In this document: positions 52,165 through 61,800 of the stretch, one piece after another
Layout of the letters: each line of letters starts with the position of its first letter
Numbering within the stretch: position 1 is the stretch's first letter
From: JAEUIX01 sp964611125
Lineage (GTDB): Bacteria; Planctomycetota; Phycisphaerae; Phycisphaerales; UBA1924
Length of the DNA: 64,000 nt
Direction of reading: 5' to 3'
NCBI GenBank assembly: GCA_964611125.1
Contig: CAZSZO010000016.1
Span: 1-64,000 of the forward strand
Notes under the pieces: model-generated
What the model was told of the DNA's origin: nothing
Databases searched by the model: none
The model's input: only the letters and a program-made list of their open reading frames with translations
Program-made: the position numbers and the translations under genes

Positions 52165-52938
52165 TCACCCGCCGGCAGGGCGCACTTTCACAGTCTGGGT
52201 TGTCCCGGCCTCTGGCGCCATGGGTTCGGCCTCGGGGAGGCCCACCGCCGGGTCCCCGACAGGCCCGCCCTCCGGCGTCCCATCCAGTGGCGGCAACTCC
52301 ACCGGCTTCTCCGGAGCCGCCGGACGGGTCTTGCCTTCGTACCCCGGCGTGAGGTAGTGGTTCGCCGGGACCTCAAACGACCCCACCGCCCACACCTGGT
52401 GCGCGTACACGCTGTAGCTCCCGATTCCCGAGCGCAGCTTCACCGTGATGCACTGGTACAGCGTCTGCCCACCCGGCGCATCGCCCAGTTGCGTCGCCGG
52501 CCGGAAAATGTCCACCGTGGCGTACAGACCGCGCGTCCACACCCTGGCCACGTGGTAGACCGGAAGTTCAGCATTCCCCTCCACCAGCACCTCGGCATAG
52601 GGCCCGACGTTGCGGCACACATAGTCCGCCACGTCCCGCCGCGTACCCACCGGCAGGCTGACCGCCATTCGGGGGCGGTCTTTCCCCACATCCAGCCGGT
52701 CCATTCCCGGCGGATACCGCAGCGCCACCCACTGCAGCGCCGTCGCCATCGCCTGCGGCACCGGCGGTGAATTCGGATTCTCAAACGCCCCCACCGCGCC
52801 GTGCACCGGCTCAACGTTGTTGTGCCCAATGCACCCGCCCAAACCCGCCAGCCCTCCGAATGCAAGCGCAAAGCCTCCCGCAAGCAGGGTGGTGGCAAGC
52901 ACGCGGGGCCGCGCGGGCGATGGCTGATGCAGGGTCAT
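52165..52938 (-). CDS. Lipoprotein-like protein of unknown function
   Basis: 257 residues from the ATG at 52938. A hydrophobic leader ends in LAGLGGC (Cys about residue 36), a passable lipobox. The middle (PRMAVSLPVGTRRDVADYVCRNVGPYAEVLVEGNAELPVYHVARVWTRGLYATVDIFRP) is a compact beta-rich domain with conserved-looking Cys and Tyr. The last 60 residues are Pro/Glu/Gly-rich. I do not recognise the family. It is divergent from the sugar-isomerase gene at 53129. Confidence 0.65.
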   Translation of the reverse strand: MTLHQPSPARPRVLATTLLAGGFALAFGGLAGLGGCIGHNNVEPVHGAVGAFENPNSPPVPQAMATALQWVALRYPPGMDRLDVGKDRPRMAVSLPVGTRRDVADYVCRNVGPYAEVLVEGNAELPVYHVARVWTRGLYATVDIFRPATQLGDAPGGQTLYQCITVKLRSGIGSYSVYAHQVWAVGSFEVPANHYLTPGYEGKTRPAAPEKPVELPPLDGTPEGGPVGDPAVGLPEAEPMAPEAGTTQTVKVRPAGG

Positions 52939-53128
52939 GGGATGCACTCCGATCGATGGGGGCGAGGCCGGCTCAGACCAGGCAAGGGCGGAAGCCCGCC
53001 CGGGCAAGCACTTTAGGTGGGGATCGGCCCGCCTCCGCCGGCGCGATGAACAAATCAGCCGGGCTTCCTCGCCAGTATCCTGACCCGCGACACTTTGGCC
53101 CATCGCGCCCCCATCGCCCGGAGCCCCC

Positions 53129-54277
53129 ATGCCCCTCGCCGACCTCCGTCCCCAGGCGTTCACTGGCCGCTCGCACCAGCAGACCCTTGACCACCTTCGC
53201 ACCTTCGAGCTCGACCTGAAGTTCTCCGCCGGGGTCTGGTTCCTCTCGCCCGCCGCCAGCCGATTTCACGCCAAGTACTCTGCCGACCTCTCGATCGAGC
53301 AGCGGCTAGACCTCGCCGGCGAGCTCGCCAAGGACGGCCTCCGCGGGATCGAGGCCCACTACCCCAACGAAATCAATGAGGACAACCTCGGCCTGTGGAC
53401 CAGTTTCTCCCAGGCCACTGGCATCAAGGTGCTGACGGTCATTCCGCTGCTGTTTTACGACGCCGCGTTCGAGTTCGGGTCGCTTTCCAACCCCGATCCT
53501 GCGGTCCGCGCGCTGGCCATCGAGCGCACCAGGGGCGCCCTGGCCCTCAACCGCCGCCTCGACACCGACTTTGCGATCGTCTGGCCCGGGATCGACGGGT
53601 ACGAATTGGGATTCGGCCTTGATTTCTGCGCCGCCCGCCGCCGCTTTGCCGAGGGCCTCGCCGAGGCGATGGACAGCGTCCCGGGCGTGCGGGTCGCCTT
53701 CGAACCCAAGCCCTACGAGCCCCGCGGCCACATCCTCTACGGCACCACCCCCGAGGGCGTCCTGCTCGGCCGGGATGTCGAGGCGATGCTCCGGGCTCCC
53801 GAGAACCGCGCGCTCCTGAAGGAGGGCCACGCCCTCTGCTGCATGAACCCCGAAGTCGGCCACGTGCTGATGGGCTTTGAGGATCTCGCCTACGCGTACT
53901 CCTGGCCCCTCGGCGAAGGCCGCCTGGCCCACACCCACTGGAACAGCCAGCCCCTGGGCAACTACGACCAGGATCTGGGTGTCGGCAGCATCTCCCCCGA
54001 ACTGGTTGAGGGCTTGCTCTATACCCTCAAGCTCCATGCCTACCGCGGCTACTTCGGCATCGACATCAACCCCGAGCGCACCCCGGTCGACATCGCGCTG
54101 CGCAACTCTTTCGACGCCCTCCGGGCCGCCAACGACCGCGTCAACGCCCTCGACCATGAGTCGATCCTGGCCGCGCACGCGCGCCCCGCGGCCAGTCGGG
54201 GCTGGCTGGAGGGGTACCTCACGCGCGTGCGTGCGAGCCGGCCCGAGCGGCTCTCCCCCTGGCCCCGCCTGGTGTAG
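53129..54277 (+). CDS. Xylose isomerase-like TIM-barrel sugar isomerase
   Basis: 382 residues. AP-endonuclease-2-type TIM barrel with metal ligands in order: Glu in VAFEPKPYEPRG, Asn/Glu/His in CCMNPEVGHVLMGFED, His in LAHTHWNSQPLGNYDQD, and Asp in YFGIDINPERTP. This layout matches the rhamnose/xylose-isomerase-like families common in planctomycete sugar catabolism. It begins ELDLKFSAGVWFLSPAASRFHAKYS. It could isomerise an aldose or act as an epimerase. No kinase or aldolase partner is next to it. Confidence 0.85.
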   Translation: MPLADLRPQAFTGRSHQQTLDHLRTFELDLKFSAGVWFLSPAASRFHAKYSADLSIEQRLDLAGELAKDGLRGIEAHYPNEINEDNLGLWTSFSQATGIKVLTVIPLLFYDAAFEFGSLSNPDPAVRALAIERTRGALALNRRLDTDFAIVWPGIDGYELGFGLDFCAARRRFAEGLAEAMDSVPGVRVAFEPKPYEPRGHILYGTTPEGVLLGRDVEAMLRAPENRALLKEGHALCCMNPEVGHVLMGFEDLAYAYSWPLGEGRLAHTHWNSQPLGNYDQDLGVGSISPELVEGLLYTLKLHAYRGYFGIDINPERTPVDIALRNSFDALRAANDRVNALDHESILAAHARPAASRGWLEGYLTRVRASRPERLSPWPRLV

Positions 54278-54309
54278 GTCCCGCGGCCGGCGGCTCTACG
54301 CTCCCCGCT

Positions 54310-55338
54310 ATGGCGACAGTCTTTCTCAGCGGCGCCTTCCTCGACACTGAGCGCGATCGCGTCCTGGTTTCGGCCTTTGACGCGGGTTTACAGCATGGTG
54401 TCGGGCTGTTTGAGACGCTCCTGGGCGGTGTCGGCCCCGCTGGCGACCCCTGGGCCCTCCACCTCGATGAGCACCTCGACCGCCTCGCCGGGTCGGCCAA
54501 GGCCCTAGGCCTGTCGGATTCACTTCGCACCGGCGCCCTGGGTGAAGCGGTGCTCGAGACCCTCCGCCGCAGCGGCCTGGAACGGGCCCGCGTCCGCCTG
54601 ACCGTCACCGGGGGCGACCTGAACATGCTCGCCGCGGCCAAGGCCTCCGCCGCTGGCGCCCCCCCGGGGGCGGGGCGCGCTCAGGAGCCCACGATCCTCA
54701 TCGTCGCCCAGCCGGCGACCCAGTACCCCCCGGCGATGATCCAGCGGGGTGTCGGCGTCAGCGTCGCTGACGGCCGGGTGAACCCGCTGGACCCCTTCGC
54801 CAGCCACAAGACGCTGAACTACTGGTGGCGCCTGCGCGAGTTGCAGCTGGCCGGCGCCAAGAACGCCGCCGAGGCGCTTGTGTTCACCGTGTCAAACCAC
54901 CTCGCCGGCGGGTGCGTCAGCAGCGCCCTGCTGGTGAAGGACGGCCTCGTGCTCGCCCCCATCGCCCGAGGCGAAGAGGAAGACGTCGCCCACGCCCATG
55001 CACCTGCATCCGAGCGCCCCGGCGAAGGCGGCGAGCGGGCAAGTGGGGGCGGGCTCCGATCCGCGGCGGTCCTGCCCAGCCCCGTGCTGCCCGGGGTCAC
55101 CCGGGCCGAGATGCTCCACGCGGCCCAAGGGGCCGGGATGCAGGTTCGCCGCCGCATGCTGACCATCAGCGATGTGCTCGGGGCCGACGAAGTCCTGCTG
55201 ACCAACAGCTCATGGGGGGTGCTGCCCGTGGTGCGTGTCGAGGGCGCCACCATCGGCCTCGGCGAGCCCGGCCCGGTCGGGCGACAGCTCGCCGCGGCGT
55301 GGTCCCGCCAGATCGGCGAGGCGGCTGAGTTGACCTGA
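54310..55338 (+). CDS. Class IV aminotransferase (aminodeoxychorismate lyase / BCAT-like)
   Basis: 342 residues. Fold-type IV PLP signature: FDAGLQHGVGLFETLLGG, PLP lysine Lys167 in ASHKTLNYWWRL, then EALVFTVSNHLAGGCVSSALLVKDG and ADEVLLTNSSWGVLPVVRV. A Glu/Gly/Ala-rich insert at about 215-245 is unusual. The Lys-Thr-Leu-Asn-Tyr motif occurs in both PabC and some BCATs, so the reaction is unsettled. A true IlvE-type enzyme is also present at 40582, which makes aminodeoxychorismate lyase (folate pathway) the likelier reading. A 17-base gap to the next lipoprotein gene suggests an operon. Confidence 0.8.
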   Translation: MATVFLSGAFLDTERDRVLVSAFDAGLQHGVGLFETLLGGVGPAGDPWALHLDEHLDRLAGSAKALGLSDSLRTGALGEAVLETLRRSGLERARVRLTVTGGDLNMLAAAKASAAGAPPGAGRAQEPTILIVAQPATQYPPAMIQRGVGVSVADGRVNPLDPFASHKTLNYWWRLRELQLAGAKNAAEALVFTVSNHLAGGCVSSALLVKDGLVLAPIARGEEEDVAHAHAPASERPGEGGERASGGGLRSAAVLPSPVLPGVTRAEMLHAAQGAGMQVRRRMLTISDVLGADEVLLTNSSWGVLPVVRVEGATIGLGEPGPVGRQLAAAWSRQIGEAAELT

Positions 55339-55355
55339 CCTGCTAAGCTCTCGGC

Positions 55356-56033
55356 ATGACCGTGTTGAGCCTCCCAGAACGCGCACTGAGGACCGCCCTC
55401 ACCCTCGGTTTCGTGATGGCCTTGGCGGCCCAGGCGGCCCTGGCCACCCTGCTTGGCGGCTGCGCTGCGCCCGCCCCAGTGGTTACCGAGGCCCGCGTCG
55501 AAGCCAGTTCGTACCTGCCGACCTTCGCCGCGGCCCGCGTCGTGCTGCGCGAGACCGATTTCCAGATCGATCGCGTGGACGCCTACAGCGGCGTCATCAC
55601 AACCAAGACCAAGACCACCGGCGGCGCCGGGACGCCCTGGGATCGCGAGCAGTCGACCGTGGCCCAGGAGTTTGAGGATCTTTTCAACCGCGATGCCCGG
55701 GTGGCGCGGGTGACCTTTGAACCTGCGGACGCGTCGGCCCGGGCCGAAGCGGCGGAGGGCCGCGTCGACCTGCGCGACGCCAAGGGGCCCCTGATCATGC
55801 GCGTGGAGGTCACGCTGCTGCGGCGGCAGCGCCCGGGCTGGCGGCTGCAGACCCAGGCGATCAGGGCCAGTTCGCGCGCCAGCGACCCGGAACTTGCCGC
55901 CCGCGGGATGGAGCCGTCCTACGACGTCGCCATCGACCAGGACCTGCTGCTCGCGGCGCGGATTGTCGAGGAGGTGCTCGACCGCGTCCGCACGGGCGCC
56001 CCGGCGAGCGGCGACGAGCCAGCCAGGCCCTAA
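55356..56033 (+). CDS. Lipoprotein of unknown function
   Basis: 225 residues. A hydrophobic leader ends in a lipobox LLGGC (about residue 36). Mature sequence includes AARVVLRETDFQIDRVDAYSGVITTKTKTTGG, EFEDLFNRDARVARVTFEP and PLIMRVEVTLLRRQRPGWRLQTQAI, which resemble planctomycete lipoproteins with an alternating beta pattern but no named domain. It follows the class IV aminotransferase gene by 17 bases and is probably co-transcribed. Confidence 0.7.
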   Translation: MTVLSLPERALRTALTLGFVMALAAQAALATLLGGCAAPAPVVTEARVEASSYLPTFAAARVVLRETDFQIDRVDAYSGVITTKTKTTGGAGTPWDREQSTVAQEFEDLFNRDARVARVTFEPADASARAEAAEGRVDLRDAKGPLIMRVEVTLLRRQRPGWRLQTQAIRASSRASDPELAARGMEPSYDVAIDQDLLLAARIVEEVLDRVRTGAPASGDEPARP

Positions 56034-56038
56034 ACGAA

Positions 56039-56098
56039 ACGGGCCCTGAACGGGCCCTGAGCTGGCCCCGCGGCGATAGCTCGGCGGCGATAGCTCGG
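56039..56098. repeat. Paired direct repeats between convergent genes
   Basis: ACGGGCCCTGA occurs twice in tandem (56039-56049, 56050-56060), each copy holding a GGGCCC palindrome. CGGCGATAGCTCGG then occurs twice in tandem (56071-56084, 56085-56098), with a partial third copy. The stretch lies between the ends of the lipoprotein gene and the convergent luxR-type gene, so it may terminate transcription. Confidence 0.75.
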
Positions 56099-56145
56099 CG
56101 GCGATCACGCAGCTGACGCTCAGTCTGGGTCGGCTACTTGCGGCC

Positions 56146-57114
56146 TCAGTGCGTGCCGTTGTTCGCGACCGGACCGTTGTTGATCGTCATGTTCGGGGTG
56201 ATCGAACCCAGAATCGCCGGGTGACCGCCGTTGAGCCCGACGTTCACCGACGGGTCCAGGGGATGGTGGTCTTCGCCGTCGTCGATATCAGGGCTGCCGG
56301 TCTCCGCCTCGGCCACCAGGGGGCCGAGGTGGCCCAGGGCTCGCGCCACCAGTTGGCCGCGATTGCTCGCCCCGAGCTTGCGGTGGAGCGACTTCACGTG
56401 ATCGTGCACGGTGTAGATGCTGCGGTGCAGATCGCCGGCGATCTGGGGCACCTTCTTCCCCGAGACGAGCTTCCACAGGATCGTCTCTTCGCGCGGGGTC
56501 AGCCAGTTGTGCTTGTCGGCCGGCTCGGCGCCGATGGCGTTGAGATAGCGGCTGGCGATCTGCGGCAGCAGCACTTCCAGAACCGTGGTGTGGCGGATCA
56601 GCTCCTCCGCGGGGCAGTTCACCATCGCGAGCTCGATCACCAGCACCCGCTCGGGGTGACGGGCGCCCAACTGCACCGCGCCGATGATCAGGTCGCAGTT
56701 GGCCAGCGCGTCCCACCGCTTGTTCACGCCCGTCGCCGAGCGACGAGACACCGCGGGAACCGGCTTCATCGTGCCGACCCAGCACTCGTTGACGGCCAGA
56801 GGCTTGAGGTCCCAGCCGATCCAGTCGCCCGCGGCGACGCTGGCTCGGGCCTGCTCCAGGTTGAGAGGCGATGCTGGCGTCCCCGCAATGGCCTTGGCGT
56901 CATCGGTCTCGCCGCACCACGCAGCGCCGACGTTCTCCAGATGCAGCACCGTGGCCCGCCGGTCAAGCTGACCGACAGCGACCATGGCGCCCGAGGGCGA
57001 ATGGGCCTTGGTGATGGCCGCGGCGGCCCGGTCACACCAGTCCAGCACAGCCACGCCGGGCAGCTGGCAGATAGACTCCATCAATCGACTCGTGATCTGA
57101 GCAATGGCTTTCAT
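56146..57114 (-). CDS. LuxR-type transcriptional regulator
   Basis: 322 residues. The LuxR HTH is at about 204-262: WLTPREETILWKLVSGKKVPQIAGDLHRSIYTVHDHVKSLHRKLGASNRGQLVARAL, close to the GerE consensus. The N-terminal 195 residues (VAVGQLDRRATVLHLENVGAAWCGE, ERVLVIELAMVNCPAEELIRHTTVLEVLLPQIASRY) form an unrecognised sensor domain. The C-terminal 60 residues are Gly/Asn/His-rich and unstructured. No receiver domain is visible, so it is not a classic response regulator. It is probably autoregulated through the repeats in front of it. Confidence 0.88.
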   Translation of the reverse strand: MKAIAQITSRLMESICQLPGVAVLDWCDRAAAAITKAHSPSGAMVAVGQLDRRATVLHLENVGAAWCGETDDAKAIAGTPASPLNLEQARASVAAGDWIGWDLKPLAVNECWVGTMKPVPAVSRRSATGVNKRWDALANCDLIIGAVQLGARHPERVLVIELAMVNCPAEELIRHTTVLEVLLPQIASRYLNAIGAEPADKHNWLTPREETILWKLVSGKKVPQIAGDLHRSIYTVHDHVKSLHRKLGASNRGQLVARALGHLGPLVAEAETGSPDIDDGEDHHPLDPSVNVGLNGGHPAILGSITPNMTINNGPVANNGTH

Positions 57115-57456
57115 GGTTCAATTCCTCCGCCCCGGGCAATGGGCTTCCCCACAAATGGTGGGGTTCACTCATTCGTGGGGCCAATCCCTCAATTCGTGGA
57201 GGGTTGATGGATTGTGTGGGACTCGCGAATGCAAGGACGCGTCCGGCTTGGGCACAAGCACGAGCGCCTTTGACAAACGACATAGAACAACCGCGAACTG
57301 CGGGTGGGCACCTCAAAGAAGCTAGGCGGTGTGGGCTCGCCTAGGAAAATTGCTACTTCTATTGTGAACCACAAAGTCCCCAATTTCAACTATACCGGAT
57401 CGGAATTTTGACTTTGTTCGATCTGGTCGATGTTCGGTGTGCAAGAGGAGCCTCGC
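57115..57456. other. Divergent intergenic region with repeats
   Basis: This 342-base region lies between the divergent luxR-type gene and the small lipoprotein gene. It holds an inverted repeat and two direct repeats (57147-57199, listed separately) and an AT-rich stretch near 57350-57415 that probably carries the lipoprotein promoter. No hexamer pair with proper spacing is clear. Confidence 0.55.
57147..57199. promoter_or_regulatory. Candidate regulator-binding repeats upstream of luxR-type gene
   Basis: CCCCAC-AAATG-GTGGGG (57147-57163) is a perfect 6-bp inverted repeat. ATTCGTGG occurs at 57171-57178 and 57192-57199, in the same orientation and 21 bases apart, two helical turns. All lie within 90 bases of the LuxR-type start codon. 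They would suit autoregulatory binding, but no footprint is known. Confidence 0.45.
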
Positions 57457-57894
57457 ATGCGGGTTTCAGTCAAGAATCTCGGACGTCCGATGGGTTTGAT
57501 GCCAGCGATCACCTTAGGGATCAGCATCTTGATCGGGTGCGAGTCCTCACCTGAACGAGGTGATCGGGAGACTGCGGCAGTCCCCTTGAGCGCCGTTCGC
57601 ACGCCCCCACCCGCCTCAGCAGGGGACGAGTCGTTCGAAGAGTTCAACGCCCGGGCCGAGGGGCCGCCGTCTGGCGCTGCCGAGAAATCGGGTGAAAGCA
57701 CGATGCACCCGCCTGCAAGGCTGGTTTCAGCGCAAGGGCAAGGTCCTGAGGCGCGGCCCGAGCCGCTTCCCGAGTTGCCCGCGCCGGGGTCAGCCCCAAT
57801 CAAGCGTGCGACGGGCGGAAAGAGCCCCTGGTCTCAGGGGAAGCCCTTGTCGCCAAGCCCGCAGAAGCCAACCTCCCGGCGCGAGGATCGATGA
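57457..57894 (+). CDS. Small lipoprotein of unknown function
   Basis: 145 residues from ATG 57457, which follows AGAGGAG; an ATG nine codons earlier is poorer. The leader MGLMPAITLGISILIGC carries a lipobox (Cys about residue 28). The rest is a Pro/Glu/Ser-rich, probably disordered chain with no domain. It is divergent from the luxR-type gene and could be a target of that regulator. Confidence 0.6.
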   Translation: MRVSVKNLGRPMGLMPAITLGISILIGCESSPERGDRETAAVPLSAVRTPPPASAGDESFEEFNARAEGPPSGAAEKSGESTMHPPARLVSAQGQGPEARPEPLPELPAPGSAPIKRATGGKSPWSQGKPLSPSPQKPTSRREDR

Positions 57895-58031
57895 TGATCG
57901 CCGGGCAAAGCTGGCCGCCGCAGTGAATTGGCTTTGGAACACTGGCCGAGCACCAGCCGTAGAGCACACTGAACTGTTCGAGCACACGCTCGGAAAGTGC
58001 TCGGGGGAGACGCCTGGCCGAGAGGCTGGGT

Positions 58032-58700
58032 GTGACTGAAAGCGAGGCGGCCCCCATGCTTGGCGCACTGCGGCAGACATCCGATCGACATGATGCGTCC
58101 GACTGGCTGGCCCGCGCGGCTCAGGTGCTCGAGGAGTTTCACCTCATCGCCTGGTCTCGTAATCTCGGGCTGCGCGAGCGCTTCGGGCTGGAGATGGCCT
58201 GGTACCTGCAGCGCATGCCGCAGGCCCAGACGTGCGTGATCAACGGGGCCGTCGTGCGCGGGTTGGATGGCTTCTGCCGCCAGCTCGAGCGCGTGCTCCC
58301 CTCCGCCCACCCGCTGGAGCGCCGCATCGAAGGCCCCGGCGGCGTCATCGAGCGGCTGCGCAAGCGGAGCAAGGAGTGGCCCATCCGTGGCGACGCCGAC
58401 ATCGTCAAGCACCGCTACTACGTCTGGCGTGATGCGGACGTGCTGCTGCGGGCCGAGCCGGAGACCTTCGGACGCCTGGTTGACGCCCTCACCGGCGTCG
58501 CCGCGGAGTCGGAGTACGCCAGCGAAGACCGCCTGCTGATCCACCGCGCCGTCTTCATCGGCGGCCCGGCCCTGGACGTGTACGCCGAGGACCCGCGCGG
58601 CCAGTTCCAGCGGTGGCATAGCGACGGCGACGAAGAGCCCCTGTGGGTCACCGTCAGCGGCCTGAAGGCGCCGCCGATGATGCGCTACGCGATCGGCTGA
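58032..58700 (+). CDS. Protein of unknown function
   Basis: 222 residues, starting at GTG 58032 with GAGAGG upstream; ATG 58056 is possible. The sequence looks like a real globular protein (FHLIAWSRNLGLRERFGLEMAWYLQRMPQAQTCVINGAVVRGLDGFCRQLERVLP, then DADIVKHRYYVWRDADVLLR and HRAVFIGGPALDVYAEDPRGQFQRWHSDGDEEPLWVTVSGLK). No signal, TM or motif is recognised. The barstar-like acidic layout of its middle (HPLERRIEGPGG) is not strong enough for a call. It stands alone before a convergent giant gene. Confidence 0.65.
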   Translation: MTESEAAPMLGALRQTSDRHDASDWLARAAQVLEEFHLIAWSRNLGLRERFGLEMAWYLQRMPQAQTCVINGAVVRGLDGFCRQLERVLPSAHPLERRIEGPGGVIERLRKRSKEWPIRGDADIVKHRYYVWRDADVLLRAEPETFGRLVDALTGVAAESEYASEDRLLIHRAVFIGGPALDVYAEDPRGQFQRWHSDGDEEPLWVTVSGLKAPPMMRYAIG

Positions 58701-58782
58701 TCGAACACCCTGCGTGCAGGCCCGAACCGAGCTGGCGGCCGCCAGCCGGCGGCGATTCCATTCGCCTGCTTGAGGAGCCTGC

Positions 58783-58820
58783 CAAAGAAAAGAGCCCGGC
58801 GTGAGGTCATCACGCCGGGC
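58783..58820 (-). terminator. Intrinsic terminator for the 1456-residue secreted protein gene
   Basis: On the minus strand, GCCCGGCGTGA and TCACGCCGGGC (58794-58804 and 58810-58820) form a perfect 11-bp stem with a 5-base loop. TCTTTTCTTTG follows (58783-58793). It lies about 58 bases beyond the stop of the gene at 58878. Confidence 0.85.
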
Positions 58821-58877
58821 CCGGGTTGAGCAAGGGTCAGCAGCCTGCGGTCGGCCCGCGGCGGCCGAAGGGCGGCC

Positions 58878-61800
58878 TTACGGGCAGCCGGCGAAGTAGA
58901 TCGAGATGAAGTCGCTCAGGTCGTCAGGGTCGACGAAGCTGTCGCCGTTGAAGTCCGCGCGGCCGCACGGCGGCAGGTCGAAGTAGCACGAGATGTAGTC
59001 GGAGAGGTCATCGGGATCGATGAAGGTGTCGCCGTTGAAGTCGGCGCGGCAGGGGGGCGTGTCGATCTCGACGATGGCGAAGTCGCCCGCCGCGGCGCCG
59101 GCGAGGGGCAGGTCGTTCCAGAGGCCGTTGGCGAACATCTCGACGTAGAACTCGATCCCGCCGGCCTGGCTGGGCTCGCCGGCGCTCCAGTTGGAGAAGA
59201 AGAAGGGCTCGCCGCTGGCCCACTGGTAGTCGTTGATGGTCTGAGCGTCGTTGAGGCCGATCCAGCCGCGCCGGTCGGCGCCGTCGAAGGTGAGCACGTT
59301 CACGCGGACCCACTCGTTCTCGTCGGCGTCGTTGATGGTCACGAGGTGGCCGCCCAGGACCTGGGCGGCGGCCTCGGCGTCGAGCCAGTTGAGGCCGCGG
59401 TCGAAGAGGTAGTACTGGTGGTTGTTGGCGGGGTTGGTGACGGGGCCGACGACGATCGTCGGCGCGGGCGGGGGCTCGATCCCGCGGACCACGGTGACGG
59501 TGACATCGGCGGCGGTCTGGCCGGTGTTGAAGAACACGGTGAAGTTCGGGCCGAAGGACGCGGCGTTCTCGGTGAGGGCGAGGTAGTACGTGCCGGCGGC
59601 GAGCGAGCCGCCGTTGCGGCCGTCGTAGGGATTGCCGTCGCCGGGGGCGGGGCGGGTCCCGCGCCCGAAGGTGAGCTGGCTGAAGAGGGCGCTGCCGCTG
59701 TCGTTGTCGGTGGCGACCACCGAGCCGTCATCGCGGAAGAGGCCGATGACGGTGTTGGCGACGGCGGAGTTCTCGGTGTCGATATCCAGGTACGCGCGGT
59801 CGATGGTGTTGACGGTGCTGTCGAGCGTGAAGCGGAACCACTGCACGCCTCCGGCCGTGAGCGGCCGGGTGGAGCTGACCTGGTTGGTCCCGAATGTTCC
59901 CAGGTCGGTGAAGACCGGGGGCAGCCCGCCGGCGGGGATGGTCCCGAAGGCGATGTTGACGTTCACCGTGCCGGTCTGGGTCCCGGTGCTGGCGACGGTC
60001 CAGTTGGTGGCGCCGAAGGTCGCGGGGAACTCGGTGTAGGCCAGGTAGTAGACGCCGGCGGCGAGCGTGCCGTCGCGCCCGTTGTACTCGACGCCATTGC
60101 CGACCGCCGAGCGGGCCGGCGCGGCGGCGCCATAGGAAAGCTGGCTGAGGAAGCCCGAGCCGTCGTCATCGTCGGCGGTCCCGATGAGGGCGCCGACCGC
60201 GGAGTAGAGCCCGATGAAGGTGTCGTTGGTCCCCGAGAGGAGCGTGCCCTCGGTGTCGATGTCAAGGAAGTTGTTGTTCGCGGGGCTGACCTCGACAGGC
60301 AGGGTGAGCTTCAGCCACTTGACGACGCCCGGGTCGAGCGTGTCGGAGATGGTCGTGACCCCCGCGGCGAGGGCGCCAAGATCGGTGGAGATGGGCGGGG
60401 CGATCACGCTGAGAGCCGCTGAACCGAAGCCGCTGCGGAACTGGACATCGGTGATGGTGAGCCCCAGCGCCGCCAGGCCCGGGGGCGAGGAGGCCGGGAC
60501 GGTGAACTGGACTGACCAGATCCCGTCGTTGGCGACAGCGTCGCCGCTGGTTCCGTTGTCATTGAGGTTGATGACGCCGGCGCCGATGGCGCCCGCGTCG
60601 AGCGTGACGGAGGCGACGTCGTTCGGCCCGCCGGTGTTGGGCGAGAGGGTGACGGTCGCGGTGGCGGGGTCGCCGGCGAGCACGGGGTTGGGGGTGATCA
60701 GCGCCGAGGGGGCGGTGACCGAGAAGATGATGTTGCCGGTCGCGGTGCGGCTCTGGGCGTCGGTGACGGTGAAGGGCAGGCTCGCGGCGCCCGACGAGGT
60801 GTTGACGGGGAAGAAGAGGCTGGTGCTCCAGATGTTGTCGTTGGGGTTGGTGTCGCCGAAGAGGCCGCTGTCGTTGAGCGTGATGGGGCCCAGGCCGATC
60901 GAGGCGCCGTCGACGACGACAGAGGTGATGTTGTTGGGGGCGCCGCTGCCGCGCGAGACGTTGACGGTCATGCGGCCGGTGCTGCCGGCGACCAGCAGGT
61001 TGGGCGTGACGGTGCCGACGCCGCCGGGGCCGAAGTTGAGGTTGAAGGTGAGCGGATCGCGCAGCGTCGCGGCGTAGATGCCGAAGGCGGAGGTGATGGC
61101 GTCGCCGGCGCCGTTGGGGGCGGAGCGGACGTTGCCGAAGGTGATGGAGGCGAGGGTCTTGCCCAGGGCGCTGAACCCGAGGGCGGAGAGCGAATCGGTC
61201 GAGATGACGCCTTCGTTGACCCACAGGCGGCCGGCGGTCAGAGCGTCAACGGCGCGGTCGGTGGCCTGAACGGCCCGCCAGGGACCGCCCATCTTGCGCT
61301 GGATGACGGCGCCGGCGCGGGGCGCGGGCATCGCCGTGGTGTTGGTCCCGAACCAGTCGGTGGCGTCGAGGGTGACGGTGGCCGACGTGCCGTCGGTGAA
61401 GGCGAGGGTGACGTCGAAGCTGCCGAAGCTGGTCCCGCCGTTGGCCATGTGGTAGAGCACCCCGATCTGCGTCGCCGGTCCGAACACGGCGTTGAGCGAC
61501 GCCATGCTGGAGGTCTGCGGGCCGGTCTGGTCGGGGTTGTTGAGCCAGATCGGCGAGAGGCCGTTGTCGGTGGTCGCGGCGCCGCCCTGGGCGGGCCAGG
61601 TGGTGCCAGAGGGCGAGAAGGCGCGGCCGCCGCCCGCGGCCAGATTGCGGTCGCCCAGGTGGACCATGTCGGACTGCAGGCCGGTGGCATAGACCTGGTA
61701 GAGGATGCCCTGGAAGCCGACGGTGCCGCCGAAGTTCAGGGCGTCGAGCGAGACGCCATCGCACAGCAGGCCGCGATCGGCGATGGAGCGGTAGCCGTTG

